Source: JBATTK01 sp049670505
Lineage (GTDB): Bacteria > Bacteroidota > Bacteroidia > Flavobacteriales > Flavobacteriaceae
Direction of reading: 5' to 3'
Assembly: GCA_049670505.1 (NCBI GenBank)
Contig: JBATTK010000043.1
Location: 49,686-113,685 of the forward strand
Length of the DNA: 64,000 nucleotides
Position numbers and translations under genes: made by a program. Under the pieces are notes generated by a model. It had not been told where the DNA came from, made no database searches, and worked only from the letters and a program-made list of their open reading frames with translations. Numbering within the stretch: the stretch's first letter is position 1; each line of letters begins with the position of its first letter. This document shows, in pieces, positions 9,127-18,029 of this stretch.

Positions 9127-10776
9127 ATGGCGGAAGTAATAAACATGCCCAGGCTTAGTGATACCATGGAAGAGGGTACTGTGGCCAAATGGCTTAAGAA
9201 TGTAGGGGATAAAATAGAAGAAGGAGATATTTTGGCCGAAATAGAAACGGACAAGGCCACCATGGAATTTGAATCCTTTCATGAAGGTACATTGTTGCAT
9301 ATAGGAATCCAGGAAGGTGATGGGGCACCTGTAGACACACTTTTGGCCATTATTGGAGAGGAAGGAGAGGATATTTCCGGTTTATTGAACGGAGCATCGG
9401 AAGCACCCAAGGAAGAAGTAGCTGAAGCGGCGCCGACCGTAACAGAAAGTTCGGAAAGCAATGAAACTGCTTCCACCACGGCTGAAATCCCGGAAGGCGT
9501 GGAAGTTATAAAAATGCCGCGTCTTAGTGATACTATGGAAGAAGGTACGGTTGCCTCTTGGTTAAAAACGGTAGGCGATACGGTAGAAGAAGGTGATATC
9601 CTTGCTGAAATAGAAACGGACAAGGCCACTATGGAATTTGAATCCTTCTATTCCGGGACCCTACTTTACATAGGTATTAAGGAAGGAGAATCTGCTCCCG
9701 TAGATACCGTATTGGCAGTTATTGGCCCCGAAGGAACCGATGTAGATGCGGTATTGAATGCCAGACCATCGGCGGAAACGCCCAAAAGCACTACACAAGA
9801 AGGTGGCGCGGATGCAGCGGTTTCGGAAACAAAACAAGAAGCAAGCGTAGCAACAAAAGCTACTCCCAATGGTCAACGCATTTTTGCATCGCCCCTGGCG
9901 AAAAAGATCGCTGCCGAGAAGGGTATCAATATTGCCGATGTGAAAGGTTCCGGTGATCATGGTAGAATTGTGAAGAAAGATGTGGAAGGCTATCAACCAT
10001 CCCAGAAAGTTGCCGAACCGGTAGCTCCGGTGACGGAACAAGTTACAACGAGTAATGCAGAAGCAACAGCTCCAATAAATTTACCGGTAGGTGAGGAAAG
10101 TAGTGAGGAAGTGAAAAACTCCCAGATGCGAAAAGCTATCACCAAAAGTTTGAGCAATTCGAAATTCACGGCACCACATTTTTATTTGACCATTGAGGTC
10201 AATATGGATAACGCAATGGCTTCCAGAGCACAGATAAATGCACTTCCGGATACCAAAGTATCTTTTAACGATATGGTAGTTAAAGCTTGCGCTATGGCCA
10301 TTAAAAAACACCCACAGGTCAATACCACATGGAATGGTGATACAACACGTTACAATCATCATATCAGTATAGGTGTTGCCGTTGCCGTAGATGAAGGATT
10401 GGTAGTCCCGGTGCTTAAGTTTACGGATCAAATGAGCTTGACACAGATCGGGGGCGCAGTAAAAGATTTGGCAGGTAGGGCAAGAAATAAAAAGCTTACT
10501 CTTGACGAAATGCAGGGCAGTACCTTTACAGTTTCCAATTTAGGTATGTTCGGTATCCTGGAATTTACATCCATCATCAATCAACCTAATTCGGCGATAC
10601 TATCCGTAGGTGCCATTGTACAAAAACCTGTGGTAAAGGATGGGGAAATCGTGGTAGGCAATACTATGAAAGTTACCTTGGCCTGTGACCATAGAACGGT
10701 AGACGGTGCAACCGGTGCACAGTATTTACAGACCTTAAGGGCATTTTTGGAAAACCCGGTCACCATGTTGGCGTAG
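9127..10776 (+). CDS. pdhC: Pyruvate dehydrogenase E2, dihydrolipoyllysine acetyltransferase
   Basis: A 549-residue core enzyme that transfers the acetyl group from lipoyl arms to CoA. Two N-terminal lipoyl domains each carry ETDKATMEFES, with lipoylated lysines at about 43 and 166. They are followed by an Ala/Glu/Thr-rich linker, a peripheral-subunit-binding domain (FASPLAKKIAAEKGINIADV, about 252-290), another linker, and the catalytic domain ending with the active-site DHRTVDGATGA (His about 521). The two lipoyl domains are nearly identical in protein and DNA. It is co-transcribed with pdhA and ends before a terminator. Confidence 0.94.
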   Translation: MAEVINMPRLSDTMEEGTVAKWLKNVGDKIEEGDILAEIETDKATMEFESFHEGTLLHIGIQEGDGAPVDTLLAIIGEEGEDISGLLNGASEAPKEEVAEAAPTVTESSESNETASTTAEIPEGVEVIKMPRLSDTMEEGTVASWLKTVGDTVEEGDILAEIETDKATMEFESFYSGTLLYIGIKEGESAPVDTVLAVIGPEGTDVDAVLNARPSAETPKSTTQEGGADAAVSETKQEASVATKATPNGQRIFASPLAKKIAAEKGINIADVKGSGDHGRIVKKDVEGYQPSQKVAEPVAPVTEQVTTSNAEATAPINLPVGEESSEEVKNSQMRKAITKSLSNSKFTAPHFYLTIEVNMDNAMASRAQINALPDTKVSFNDMVVKACAMAIKKHPQVNTTWNGDTTRYNHHISIGVAVAVDEGLVVPVLKFTDQMSLTQIGGAVKDLAGRARNKKLTLDEMQGSTFTVSNLGMFGILEFTSIINQPNSAILSVGAIVQKPVVKDGEIVVGNTMKVTLACDHRTVDGATGAQYLQTLRAFLENPVTMLA

Positions 10777-10878
10777 GCTAGGTGAAATAATCTAATGGAA
10801 AGTAACCATTAATTATTGGGTTCGATAACTCTTGGTCTACCAACATTTAAGTTCTATGACCTTTTGAAATATAGCAAG

Positions 10879-10907
10879 GCATCCCAAAGGTTCGGGATGC
10901 TTTTTTT
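10879..10907 (+). terminator. Intrinsic terminator after pdhC
   Basis: Arms GCATCCC and GGGATGC around AAAGGTTC are followed by seven T. It lies about 100 bases after the pdhC stop and 26 bases before the next ATG. Confidence 0.85.
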
Positions 10908-10932
10908 ATCTTTAAAACTAAATAATGGTACG

Positions 10933-11997
10933 ATGAAAAAAAATATCCAATTACTTCTCTTATTATTGCTAATCGTAAGTTGTGGTGCCACCCAACAGAA
11001 AGATAATCCATCCGATACCATAGGAGGGCCTGATGGTGTCAAAGGTGTCATCGTGGCGGGAGAAGAGAATGTTGTAGAAAGTGCTATCGTAAATACGGGA
11101 ACCAATGGAAAGACCAAATTTTCCGAAGGTCTTTTTTCCGATAATGTCCGCATAGGCGGTATAATGAATTTTTTGGCATCCGATGCGTTGCAAGGACGCG
11201 ATTCCGGAAGCGAAGGAATTGCAAAAGCAGCGGATTTTATCGAGACAATTTTGAAGCAAAACAAGGTTACGCCTTATTTTGAAACTTATCGAGACACCTT
11301 ATCCAATTTTAAAAAGCCCGCCTATAATATGGTCGGACTAGTGGAAGGTAACGATCCAATTTTGAAAAATGAATTCATCATTATCGGTGCCCATTATGAT
11401 CATATAGGTATTATCAAGGCGGAGTATAGTGATGCCATAGCTAATGGGGCCAATGATAATGCCTCTGGTACGACTACCGTTTTGGAACTGGCGAGGTACT
11501 TTGGAAATGCAAGGACAAACAAGCGCAGCATTATTTTTGCACTGTTTAGCGCGGAAGAAAAAGGGCTTCTGGGTTCTAAGCACTTGGCCAAGAAATTAAA
11601 GGGCCAAAACTTAAATCTCTATACGATGTTGAATTTTGAAATGGTAGGGGTTCCCTTAAGAGGGAAAGACTATTTTATGTATGTTACGGGATATAAGCAA
11701 TCTAATTTAGCCGAGGTCAGTAATAGCTATTCCGATGAAAAGTTAATAGGATTCCTTCCTACCGCAAAAGAGTACAATCTTTTCCAAAGATCGGACAATT
11801 TCCCATTTCATACAGAGTTTGGAGTACCCTCGCAAACCTATTGTACGTTTGATTTTACCAATTTTGACCATTACCATAGGGTAGGGGATGAAATTTCTTT
11901 GATGGATTTTGAACATATGGCCTCTGTAGTAAATAAGTTGATTCCCGTATTGGAAGGTATCGCCAATGCCCCAACAAAAGAAATAAAGTACAATTAA
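10933..11997 (+). CDS. M28-family zinc metallopeptidase, lipoprotein
   Basis: A 354-residue aminopeptidase-like exopeptidase. The start MKKNIQLLLLLLLIVSCG gives a lipoprotein signal with the lipid-attached Cys at about residue 17; the frame runs 39 codons further upstream but through the preceding terminator. The M28 metal ligands are visible: GAHYDHIG (His, Asp), NGANDNASGT (Asp), FSAEEKGLLGS (catalytic Glu-Glu), MLNFEMVG, and a late HYHRVGDE histidine. It probably acts on peptides at the outer membrane or periplasm. Its stop overlaps the next gene's start by one base (TAATG). Confidence 0.9.
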   Translation: MKKNIQLLLLLLLIVSCGATQQKDNPSDTIGGPDGVKGVIVAGEENVVESAIVNTGTNGKTKFSEGLFSDNVRIGGIMNFLASDALQGRDSGSEGIAKAADFIETILKQNKVTPYFETYRDTLSNFKKPAYNMVGLVEGNDPILKNEFIIIGAHYDHIGIIKAEYSDAIANGANDNASGTTTVLELARYFGNARTNKRSIIFALFSAEEKGLLGSKHLAKKLKGQNLNLYTMLNFEMVGVPLRGKDYFMYVTGYKQSNLAEVSNSYSDEKLIGFLPTAKEYNLFQRSDNFPFHTEFGVPSQTYCTFDFTNFDHYHRVGDEISLMDFEHMASVVNKLIPVLEGIANAPTKEIKYN

Positions 11998-12677
11998 TGG
12001 CAAATGTTATCATTACAGGTTCTAGCAGGGGTATCGGATTTGAGATGGCCAAGCTTTTCGCAGATGAGGGGCATCAGGTTTTGGCGTTGTCCAGAAATGA
12101 TGGACCTATAACCGATTTGAAGCATAAAAACATTTTTAGCTTTGCTTTTGATATATCTAGGGATTCGGATTTGGAAAAACTCTCCGATTTTTTGAACAAA
12201 AATTGGGGTGCCGTGGATATCTTGATCAATAATGCCGGTAAATTATTGAACAGGCCTTTTTTGGAGACTTCACCGGAAGAATTTGAAGAAACCTATAAGG
12301 TAAATGTATTCGGTGTTGCTAATATTACAAGAATTGTATTGCCCAAAATGAAGAAAAATGGACATGTGGTGACCATAAGTTCTATGGGCGGGGTACAGGG
12401 AAGTTTAAAATTTCCCGGACTATCCGCCTATAGCTCCAGTAAAGGGGCGATTATTACACTGACCGAATTATGGGCAGAAGAGTTTAAGGAAACGGGGCCA
12501 TCTTTCAATGTGCTAGCTTTAGGGGCGGTGCAGACCGAGATGCTAGAAGAAGCCTTTCCGGGATACCAAGCACCGATTACCGCTTTGGAAATGGCCACTT
12601 ATATTAAAGGGTTTGCACTTACCGGCCATAACTTGTATAATGGAAAGTTGCTGCAGGTATCCAATAGCACACCTTAA
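11997..12677 (+). CDS. Short-chain dehydrogenase/reductase
   Basis: A 226-residue classical SDR. It has the cofactor motif TGSSRGIGFEMA near the N-terminus, the NNAG motif (LINNAGK), and the catalytic Ser-Tyr-Lys set in SSMGG...SAYSSSKGA. Cofactor preference looks NADP-like, with an arginine after the glycine motif (SRND), but this is not certain. Substrate unknown. It is translationally coupled to the upstream M28 peptidase by a one-base overlap. Confidence 0.88.
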   Translation: MANVIITGSSRGIGFEMAKLFADEGHQVLALSRNDGPITDLKHKNIFSFAFDISRDSDLEKLSDFLNKNWGAVDILINNAGKLLNRPFLETSPEEFEETYKVNVFGVANITRIVLPKMKKNGHVVTISSMGGVQGSLKFPGLSAYSSSKGAIITLTELWAEEFKETGPSFNVLALGAVQTEMLEEAFPGYQAPITALEMATYIKGFALTGHNLYNGKLLQVSNSTP

Positions 12678-12751
12678 GTTTTGTCTATTGCGTATAGTTT
12701 CTATATCCTCCGAACAGTAAACATATTCTATTAGCGGTACTTTTCACAAGG

Positions 12752-13819
12752 TTAATTGAGTTTCTTCCGCAACGGTAGGTTTACTTTTGGCTCTTTACCG
12801 GAAATTAAATTTGCAATAAACCTGGTATGTGGAAATTGTTCCAAGATAATTTTGATAAAGACGGTAATAGGTATGGCCATAATCAATCCTGGCACTCCCC
12901 AAATATATCCCAATAACATCAGCATTACCAAAACTGTAATAATGTTTATGGAAAATGACTTCCCCATAAAAATGGGCTCCAATATGGCCCCGAACAAAAC
13001 TTGGACACCTGTTATTAACAGCACAAAAAATAGCAAATGTCCCGTGGGATCAAGTTCAACAAAAGCGAATAGGGATAATAAAATAACGGAAATAAAAGAA
13101 CCTATCATTTGTACAAAATTGATTACAAAGGCAAAAAGCCCCCAGAAAATTGGAAAACTAACATCAAAAAAGGCACAAGCGAGGCCAATGCCAATGCCCG
13201 TGAATAAGCTTATCATGAATTTTACCTTTATAAATTTGATCAAGTCCTTCTCAATCTTCATAAAGGCCTTCACAGAGGTGTGTTTTTGCTTTAATAGGGT
13301 ACTGTTCAATAGCTTTTGAACATTTATGGATTCCGCAAGCCACAGAATTACAAAAAATGCGGTCATCAAGGTCATTGTTAGCGTACCGCTTATAAAATCT
13401 ATGGTCAAGCCAAAATTTTTAATAATGCTATCCTTGTTAAGGAATTGATAGAGTACATTTTCTCCTTCTACATATTCTATTCCAAAAATACCTTCAAAGG
13501 ATACCAATAATGTTTGGAGTTTTGTTTCCGCTTTTTCAAAAAAAGCACCTTCGGTAGACCGTATTTCAGCCATTGAAAGCTGAATTAATTCGCCCCCGAT
13601 TTTTAAAGCGCCTATGATGACAAGCACTACGACAAAAATACTTAAAGATCGAGACACTTTTCGCTTATTGAGCCATCGCATCAAGGGCAAAAACAAAAGC
13701 GCTATGAACATAGAGAAAACAAGCGGTATGAAAATGAAGGACAATAACTTCAACAAGTAAAAGATAAGGGGTACTACAATAATCAATAAAAGTTTGTTCG
13801 TTGTCTTAATGTTGTCCAT
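12752..13819 (-). CDS. AI-2E family transporter (PerM-like)
   Basis: A 355-residue polytopic membrane protein of the AI-2E/UPF0118 superfamily. It has an N-terminal pair of hydrophobic segments (LLLIIVVPLIFYLLKLLSF, then FSMFIALLFLPLMRWL), a soluble stretch of about 100 residues, and five or more C-terminal segments containing the family's GxP-rich end (GYIWGVPGLIMAIPITVFIKIILEQ). Members include exporters of the AI-2 signal and Na+/H+ antiporters, so the transported solute cannot be named. It stands alone and is convergent with the SDR gene. Confidence 0.85.
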   Translation of the reverse strand: MDNIKTTNKLLLIIVVPLIFYLLKLLSFIFIPLVFSMFIALLFLPLMRWLNKRKVSRSLSIFVVVLVIIGALKIGGELIQLSMAEIRSTEGAFFEKAETKLQTLLVSFEGIFGIEYVEGENVLYQFLNKDSIIKNFGLTIDFISGTLTMTLMTAFFVILWLAESINVQKLLNSTLLKQKHTSVKAFMKIEKDLIKFIKVKFMISLFTGIGIGLACAFFDVSFPIFWGLFAFVINFVQMIGSFISVILLSLFAFVELDPTGHLLFFVLLITGVQVLFGAILEPIFMGKSFSINIITVLVMLMLLGYIWGVPGLIMAIPITVFIKIILEQFPHTRFIANLISGKEPKVNLPLRKKLN

Positions 13820-13865
13820 GACGCTACTAAAAAATTATGGATTTGTGCTTTTTTCGGTAAACATG

Positions 13866-13873
13866 CAAATTTA
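13866..13873 (-). promoter_or_regulatory. Candidate -7 element for the AI-2E-family gene
   Basis: On the minus strand the sequence reads TAAATTTG, a TAnnTTTG match 46 bases before the start codon. A TTG lies 24 bases further upstream, one base beyond the usual spacing. Confidence 0.35.
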
Positions 13874-13968
13874 AATTTTTAGGAGGGCTATTTATCGCAA
13901 AAATTGGCATTATTTTATGTTTGTTGGTGTCGGACCCATAGTGGTTTTAGAGATAAAATAAACCAGGG

Positions 13969-14002
13969 TTGTTCCAAAGGCTCTTTAAAAATCTTACTTT
14001 TG
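13969..14002 (+). promoter_or_regulatory. Promoter of the SprT-like gene, possibly leaderless
   Basis: TTG at 13969-13971, a 23-base spacer, then TACTTTTG at 13995-14002 fit the flavobacterial TTG-N17-23-TAnnTTTG pattern. The ATG at 14008 begins only five bases after the -7 element, so the transcript would start at or next to the ATG. Confidence 0.55.
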
Positions 14003-14007
14003 TGGTA

Positions 14008-14607
14008 ATGGACAGCGTTTTGCAAAAATACCTTCCCGAAAGAGCTATTGCTCCGTGTTTAGAATTGATCAAGGAGACGGGGGTAAACCTAAAAATAGTG
14101 GATCAACGACTTACTCGCCATGGAGACTATAGGCGCCTTTCCAATGGATCGCACCAAATTACGGTAAATGCCACCTTGAACAAGTATCGGTTTTTGATTA
14201 CACTAATTCATGAGATTGCACACTTGGTCGCTTTTGAGAAGTTTGGAAGGCGAATAAAGCCTCATGGGATTGAATGGAAAAGGACTTTTCAATACCTGAT
14301 GTTGCCATTTATACGTCCGGAAATCTTTCCATCGAAACTTTTGCCCCTTTTGGCGAAACATTTTAAAAATCCAAAGGCCAGCAGTAGTACGGATGCCAAT
14401 TTATCCATAGCTTTAAAACAATTTGACGCCCCAACGCAGCATACTTATGTTTTTGAACTGCCTTTCGGAAGTGTTTTTAGAATTTATAATGGTAAACTAT
14501 TTAAGAAAGGAAATAAAAGGATAAAGCGATACGAGTGCGTAGAAATTGCTACTGGAAAACTGTATCTTTTTCAACCCAATGCGGAAGTAGAATTGATTAT
14601 GGATTAG
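14008..14607 (+). CDS. SprT-like zinc metalloprotease domain protein
   Basis: A 199-residue protein with the zincin motif HEIAH inside LITLIHEIAHLVAFEKFGRRIKPHGIEWK. The spacing from HExxH to the following HG and glutamate is typical of SprT/SprT-like (Spartan-related) proteins. The C-terminal half may form a small beta-rich zinc-ribbon-like domain but lacks an obvious four-cysteine set. Function in bacteria is not established. A TTG-initiated longer form from 13969 would begin on the promoter -33 element, so the ATG at 14008 is chosen. Confidence 0.82.
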   Translation: MDSVLQKYLPERAIAPCLELIKETGVNLKIVDQRLTRHGDYRRLSNGSHQITVNATLNKYRFLITLIHEIAHLVAFEKFGRRIKPHGIEWKRTFQYLMLPFIRPEIFPSKLLPLLAKHFKNPKASSSTDANLSIALKQFDAPTQHTYVFELPFGSVFRIYNGKLFKKGNKRIKRYECVEIATGKLYLFQPNAEVELIMD

Positions 14608-14713
14608 TATCTTATTTATTGTCACGCCAGGTTAGCTATAGCGAGGAATCTTTGGTAAAATTGTACTTTAGGCTTTCCGTTCGGTTTTAAACGACAAAAA
14701 TGAAAACAAAAAG

Positions 14714-15799
14714 ATGAACAAGAATTATTATGCCGTTTTAATGGCAGGTGGAGTTGGCTCCAGGTTTTGGCCGGTAAGCACAGTGGGTTATCCGAAGCAG
14801 TTTCACGATATGTTGGGCACCGGCGATACGTTGATTCAAAAGACTTTCCAACGTCTCAATAAATTTGTACCTACAGAAAATATATTGATCCTTACCAATG
14901 AGAGATATAATGATTTGGTCTTGGAACAGCTACCCTTGGTGAAGCAGGAACAAGTAGTTTTGGAACCTGCCATGCGAAATACAGCTCCTTGTATCCTTTA
15001 TGCAGCATTAAAGGTTCAGAAAATGAATCCAAATGCGGTAATGATCGTAGCTCCAAGTGATCATTGGATAGAAAATGAAGAGGCGTTTGCCGCCGATGTC
15101 AAAACCTGTTTTGATAAATGTGAGAAAGAAAGCGTACTCTGTACCCTTGGTATTACACCTACCTTCCCTAATACAGGTTTTGGGTATATTGAATATGAAA
15201 AAGGGGATGACCATGTATCGGATTTAAAAAAAGTACGTCAGTTTCGTGAAAAACCTGATTACGAAACTGCAAAAGAGTTTTTGGCACAGGGTAATTTTTT
15301 GTGGAATGCGGGAATATTCATCTGGGGAGTAAAAACTATCGTTAATGCCTTTGAAACTTTTCAACCGGAACAGTATCATTTGTTTCAGTCCGGAGTATCT
15401 TGTTATAATACCAAGGAAGAACGTGCCTTTATTGGAGAGAATTATGAGAAAGCCGAAGACATTTCGATAGATTATGCTATCTTGGAACAATCTAAGTCCA
15501 TATTTGTTCTTCCTGCTTCTTTTGATTGGAACGATTTGGGTACTTGGGGCTCCCTATACGATAAGTTGGAAAAGGATGCAAATGATAATGCCATAGTAAA
15601 CTGTAGGACTATCAGCGAAGATGCCCATGGAAACATGATTCGGACACCAAAGGATAAAATAGTGGTGATAGACGGATTGAAGGATTATATTGTAGTGGAT
15701 AAGGAAGAGGTTTTATTGATTTGCCCAAAATCCAAGGAACAGGATATAAAAAAAATACTAACTAAGGTAAAAAACAAATTTGGGGAAAATTACGCTTAG
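14714..15799 (+). CDS. manC: Mannose-1-phosphate guanylyltransferase
   Basis: A 361-residue nucleotidyltransferase making GDP-mannose from mannose-1-phosphate and GTP for polysaccharide, glycoprotein or GDP-fucose synthesis. The N-terminal signature MAGGVGSRFWPVSTVGYPKQF, the metal and sugar motif APSDHWIE, GYIEYEKG, FREKP and the FDWNDLGTWGS motif near the end of the catalytic part are present. It lacks the C-terminal phosphomannose isomerase cupin domain of bifunctional ManC/AlgA proteins, so it is monofunctional. It is followed two bases later by the DUF389 gene on the same strand. Confidence 0.92.
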   Translation: MNKNYYAVLMAGGVGSRFWPVSTVGYPKQFHDMLGTGDTLIQKTFQRLNKFVPTENILILTNERYNDLVLEQLPLVKQEQVVLEPAMRNTAPCILYAALKVQKMNPNAVMIVAPSDHWIENEEAFAADVKTCFDKCEKESVLCTLGITPTFPNTGFGYIEYEKGDDHVSDLKKVRQFREKPDYETAKEFLAQGNFLWNAGIFIWGVKTIVNAFETFQPEQYHLFQSGVSCYNTKEERAFIGENYEKAEDISIDYAILEQSKSIFVLPASFDWNDLGTWGSLYDKLEKDANDNAIVNCRTISEDAHGNMIRTPKDKIVVIDGLKDYIVVDKEEVLLICPKSKEQDIKKILTKVKNKFGENYA

Positions 15800-15801
15800 T
15801 T

Positions 15802-17265
15802 ATGAATGAAAATATACACCAAAACGACCTTGATCCAACAAACGGAAACGAAAGTGGAGAGGAAGTAAAAAAGAATTTCAAAGGACTTTTGGGAAGTTCC
15901 AAAAAATTTCTCACCGAACTTCTCGATATTCGAAACAATACGGATCAGGACGCTACCAAGGAGTCTATTATTGCGGATATTCCTTTTAAAGGGCATACCT
16001 CATGGATATTGATCTGTTCTATTTTTATCGCTTCTATCGGTTTGAATGCAAACTCTACGGCCGTAGTCATTGGAGCGATGTTAATTTCACCGCTAATGGG
16101 ACCTATTTTGGGGATCGGGATGTCACTGGCCATTAATGATATTGATACCTTAAGACGTTCTCTAAAGAACTTTGCAGTAATGGTGATACTAAGTGTAATT
16201 ACTGCTTTCCTGTTCTTTTATTTCTTTCCCTTGCGCGATGAGTCCTCCGAACTTCTTGCACGCACCGCACCGGATATTAGGGATGTATTGATAGCTTTCT
16301 TTGGCGGTTTGGCCTTGGTAATCGCCCGTGCCAAAAAAGGTACGATAGCCAGCGTTATTTTTGGTGTAGCCATAGCAACCGCTTTAATGCCTCCCCTATG
16401 TACCGTAGGTTTTGGTTTGGCCATTGGTAATTTTTCATATGCGGGTGGCGCAATGTATCTTTTTACCATTAATACAATTTTTATCGCCCTGGCTACTTTT
16501 CTGGTATTGAAATTATTGCGTTTTCCAATGGTGCGTTATGCAAATTCCAATAGAAGAAGGTTTATCGCCAGAATGGCTTCCTTTCTGTCGGTTTTGGTCA
16601 TGGTACCTGCCGGATTTACATTTTACAATGTATTTCAGGAATCCAGATTCAAAGCACAGGCAAATCAGTTTATTGATGAGAAAGTGGCGTCCTATCAATT
16701 TAGTGGAGAGGGTCGTTTCTTGGAGGATTTTACCGATTTGGAATATAATAATGGCGAGAATTCATTGATTGAATTGGTATTTATGGGCAATGAGACCATT
16801 CCGGATAATATTATTGCCACTTGGACCGCTCAAAAAAATGAATACCCTAAACTTAAGAAGGCAGAATTAAAAGTAGTACAAGGTTCTAAAAGTAATGCGG
16901 GCGATGAGCTAAGATATGTCAGTGAGCTGTATGAGACCAAAAAGGCGGAACTTCTAAACAAAGATGAGAAAATTAAACTTTTGGAAGCCGAATTGGCTAA
17001 TTTAAGTAAACTGACCTCCAAACAGATTCCCTTTGAGGATATAAGTGCGGAGGCCAAAGCAAATTATACCAACCTTTCTTCCTTGGGATTTTCCTATAAA
17101 GTAAAAACAGACTTTAAAAAAATGGACACCGTTCCCGTTTTTGAGATTAAATGGAAAGACGGGACCAGGAAAAGACAAATTGAAGATGATACCAAAAAAC
17201 TTAGTGATTGGCTAAAATTGAGGTTAAAGGACGGTAAAATTCAGATCAAGGAAGTTTCCGATTAA
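15802..17265 (+). CDS. DUF389 family membrane protein
   Basis: A 487-residue protein with a DUF389 core: LNANSTAVVIGAMLISPLMGPILGIGMSLAINDI followed by several further membrane segments up to about residue 280. The proline- and glycine-rich ISPLMGPI and ATALMPPLCTVGFGLAIG motifs are hallmarks. The C-terminal 200 residues are soluble and charged with a coiled-coil-like stretch (KKAELLNKDEKIKLLEAELANLSK). The biochemical role of DUF389 is unknown. Its 3' end overlaps the convergent MlaF-like gene by four bases. Confidence 0.85.
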   Translation: MNENIHQNDLDPTNGNESGEEVKKNFKGLLGSSKKFLTELLDIRNNTDQDATKESIIADIPFKGHTSWILICSIFIASIGLNANSTAVVIGAMLISPLMGPILGIGMSLAINDIDTLRRSLKNFAVMVILSVITAFLFFYFFPLRDESSELLARTAPDIRDVLIAFFGGLALVIARAKKGTIASVIFGVAIATALMPPLCTVGFGLAIGNFSYAGGAMYLFTINTIFIALATFLVLKLLRFPMVRYANSNRRRFIARMASFLSVLVMVPAGFTFYNVFQESRFKAQANQFIDEKVASYQFSGEGRFLEDFTDLEYNNGENSLIELVFMGNETIPDNIIATWTAQKNEYPKLKKAELKVVQGSKSNAGDELRYVSELYETKKAELLNKDEKIKLLEAELANLSKLTSKQIPFEDISAEAKANYTNLSSLGFSYKVKTDFKKMDTVPVFEIKWKDGTRKRQIEDDTKKLSDWLKLRLKDGKIQIKEVSD

Positions 17266-18029
17266 TTTCTTTCTTCAATATACATTTGCCGTACTTTTTT
17301 AAAGAGTTCGGAGGAGTATACAAAGTTGGTGACCGCTTTGTTATCCGTCTTAAAAATTTCCTTATTACTTCCTTCCCACTCCTTAATACCGTTTTTTAGG
17401 AATATAATTTTTTCCCCAATCTCCATTACAGAGTTCATATCGTGACTATTTATGACCGTTGTAATATCGTACTCTTTGGTAATTTCCTGAATAAGGTTAT
17501 CAATTAATATTGCTGTTTTAGGATCCAACCCCGAGTTGGGTTCATCACAAAAAAGATATTTAGGATTCATGACTATGGCCCTTGCAATAGCGACCCTTTT
17601 TTGCATTCCGCCTGAAATTTCAGAGGGATACTTATGATGTGCATCAATTAAATTTACCCTTTTCAATACAAAATCTACCCGATCTTGCATCTCGGATTTG
17701 GATTGCTTGGTAAACATTTCCAAGGGAAATCTTACATTACCCTCCACAGTCATGGAATCGAATAAAGCACTACCTTGGAAAACCATGCCCATTTCCTGGC
17801 GAAGATCTCGTTGTTCATCTGCGGAAAGGTCGGCGTAGACGCTACCGTTATAACAAATGGAACCCTTTTCGGGGACAAGAAGCCCTAAAAGGCATTTTAG
17901 GAAAACTGTTTTTCCGGATCCGCTCTGTCCAATGATCAAATTGGTTTTCCCCTTGTCAAAACATGTGGTAATACCCTTTAAAACATGGGTGTCACCAAAA
18001 GATTTATGTATGTCGCTTACCTCTATCAT
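17262..18029 (-). CDS. MlaF-like ABC transporter ATP-binding protein
   Basis: A 255-residue ATPase with Walker A GQSGSGKT, signature ISGGMQKRVAIARAI and Walker B YLFCDEPNSGLDP. The SGGMQKR form of the signature is typical of MlaF/Ttg2A ATPases, which drive phospholipid traffic between the inner and outer membranes. The chosen ATG overlaps the last base of the upstream permease stop codon; the 20 extra codons upstream would sit inside the permease gene. It forms a pair with that permease. Confidence 0.88.
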   Translation of the reverse strand: MIEVSDIHKSFGDTHVLKGITTCFDKGKTNLIIGQSGSGKTVFLKCLLGLLVPEKGSICYNGSVYADLSADEQRDLRQEMGMVFQGSALFDSMTVEGNVRFPLEMFTKQSKSEMQDRVDFVLKRVNLIDAHHKYPSEISGGMQKRVAIARAIVMNPKYLFCDEPNSGLDPKTAILIDNLIQEITKEYDITTVINSHDMNSVMEIGEKIIFLKNGIKEWEGSNKEIFKTDNKAVTNFVYSSELFKKVRQMYIEERN

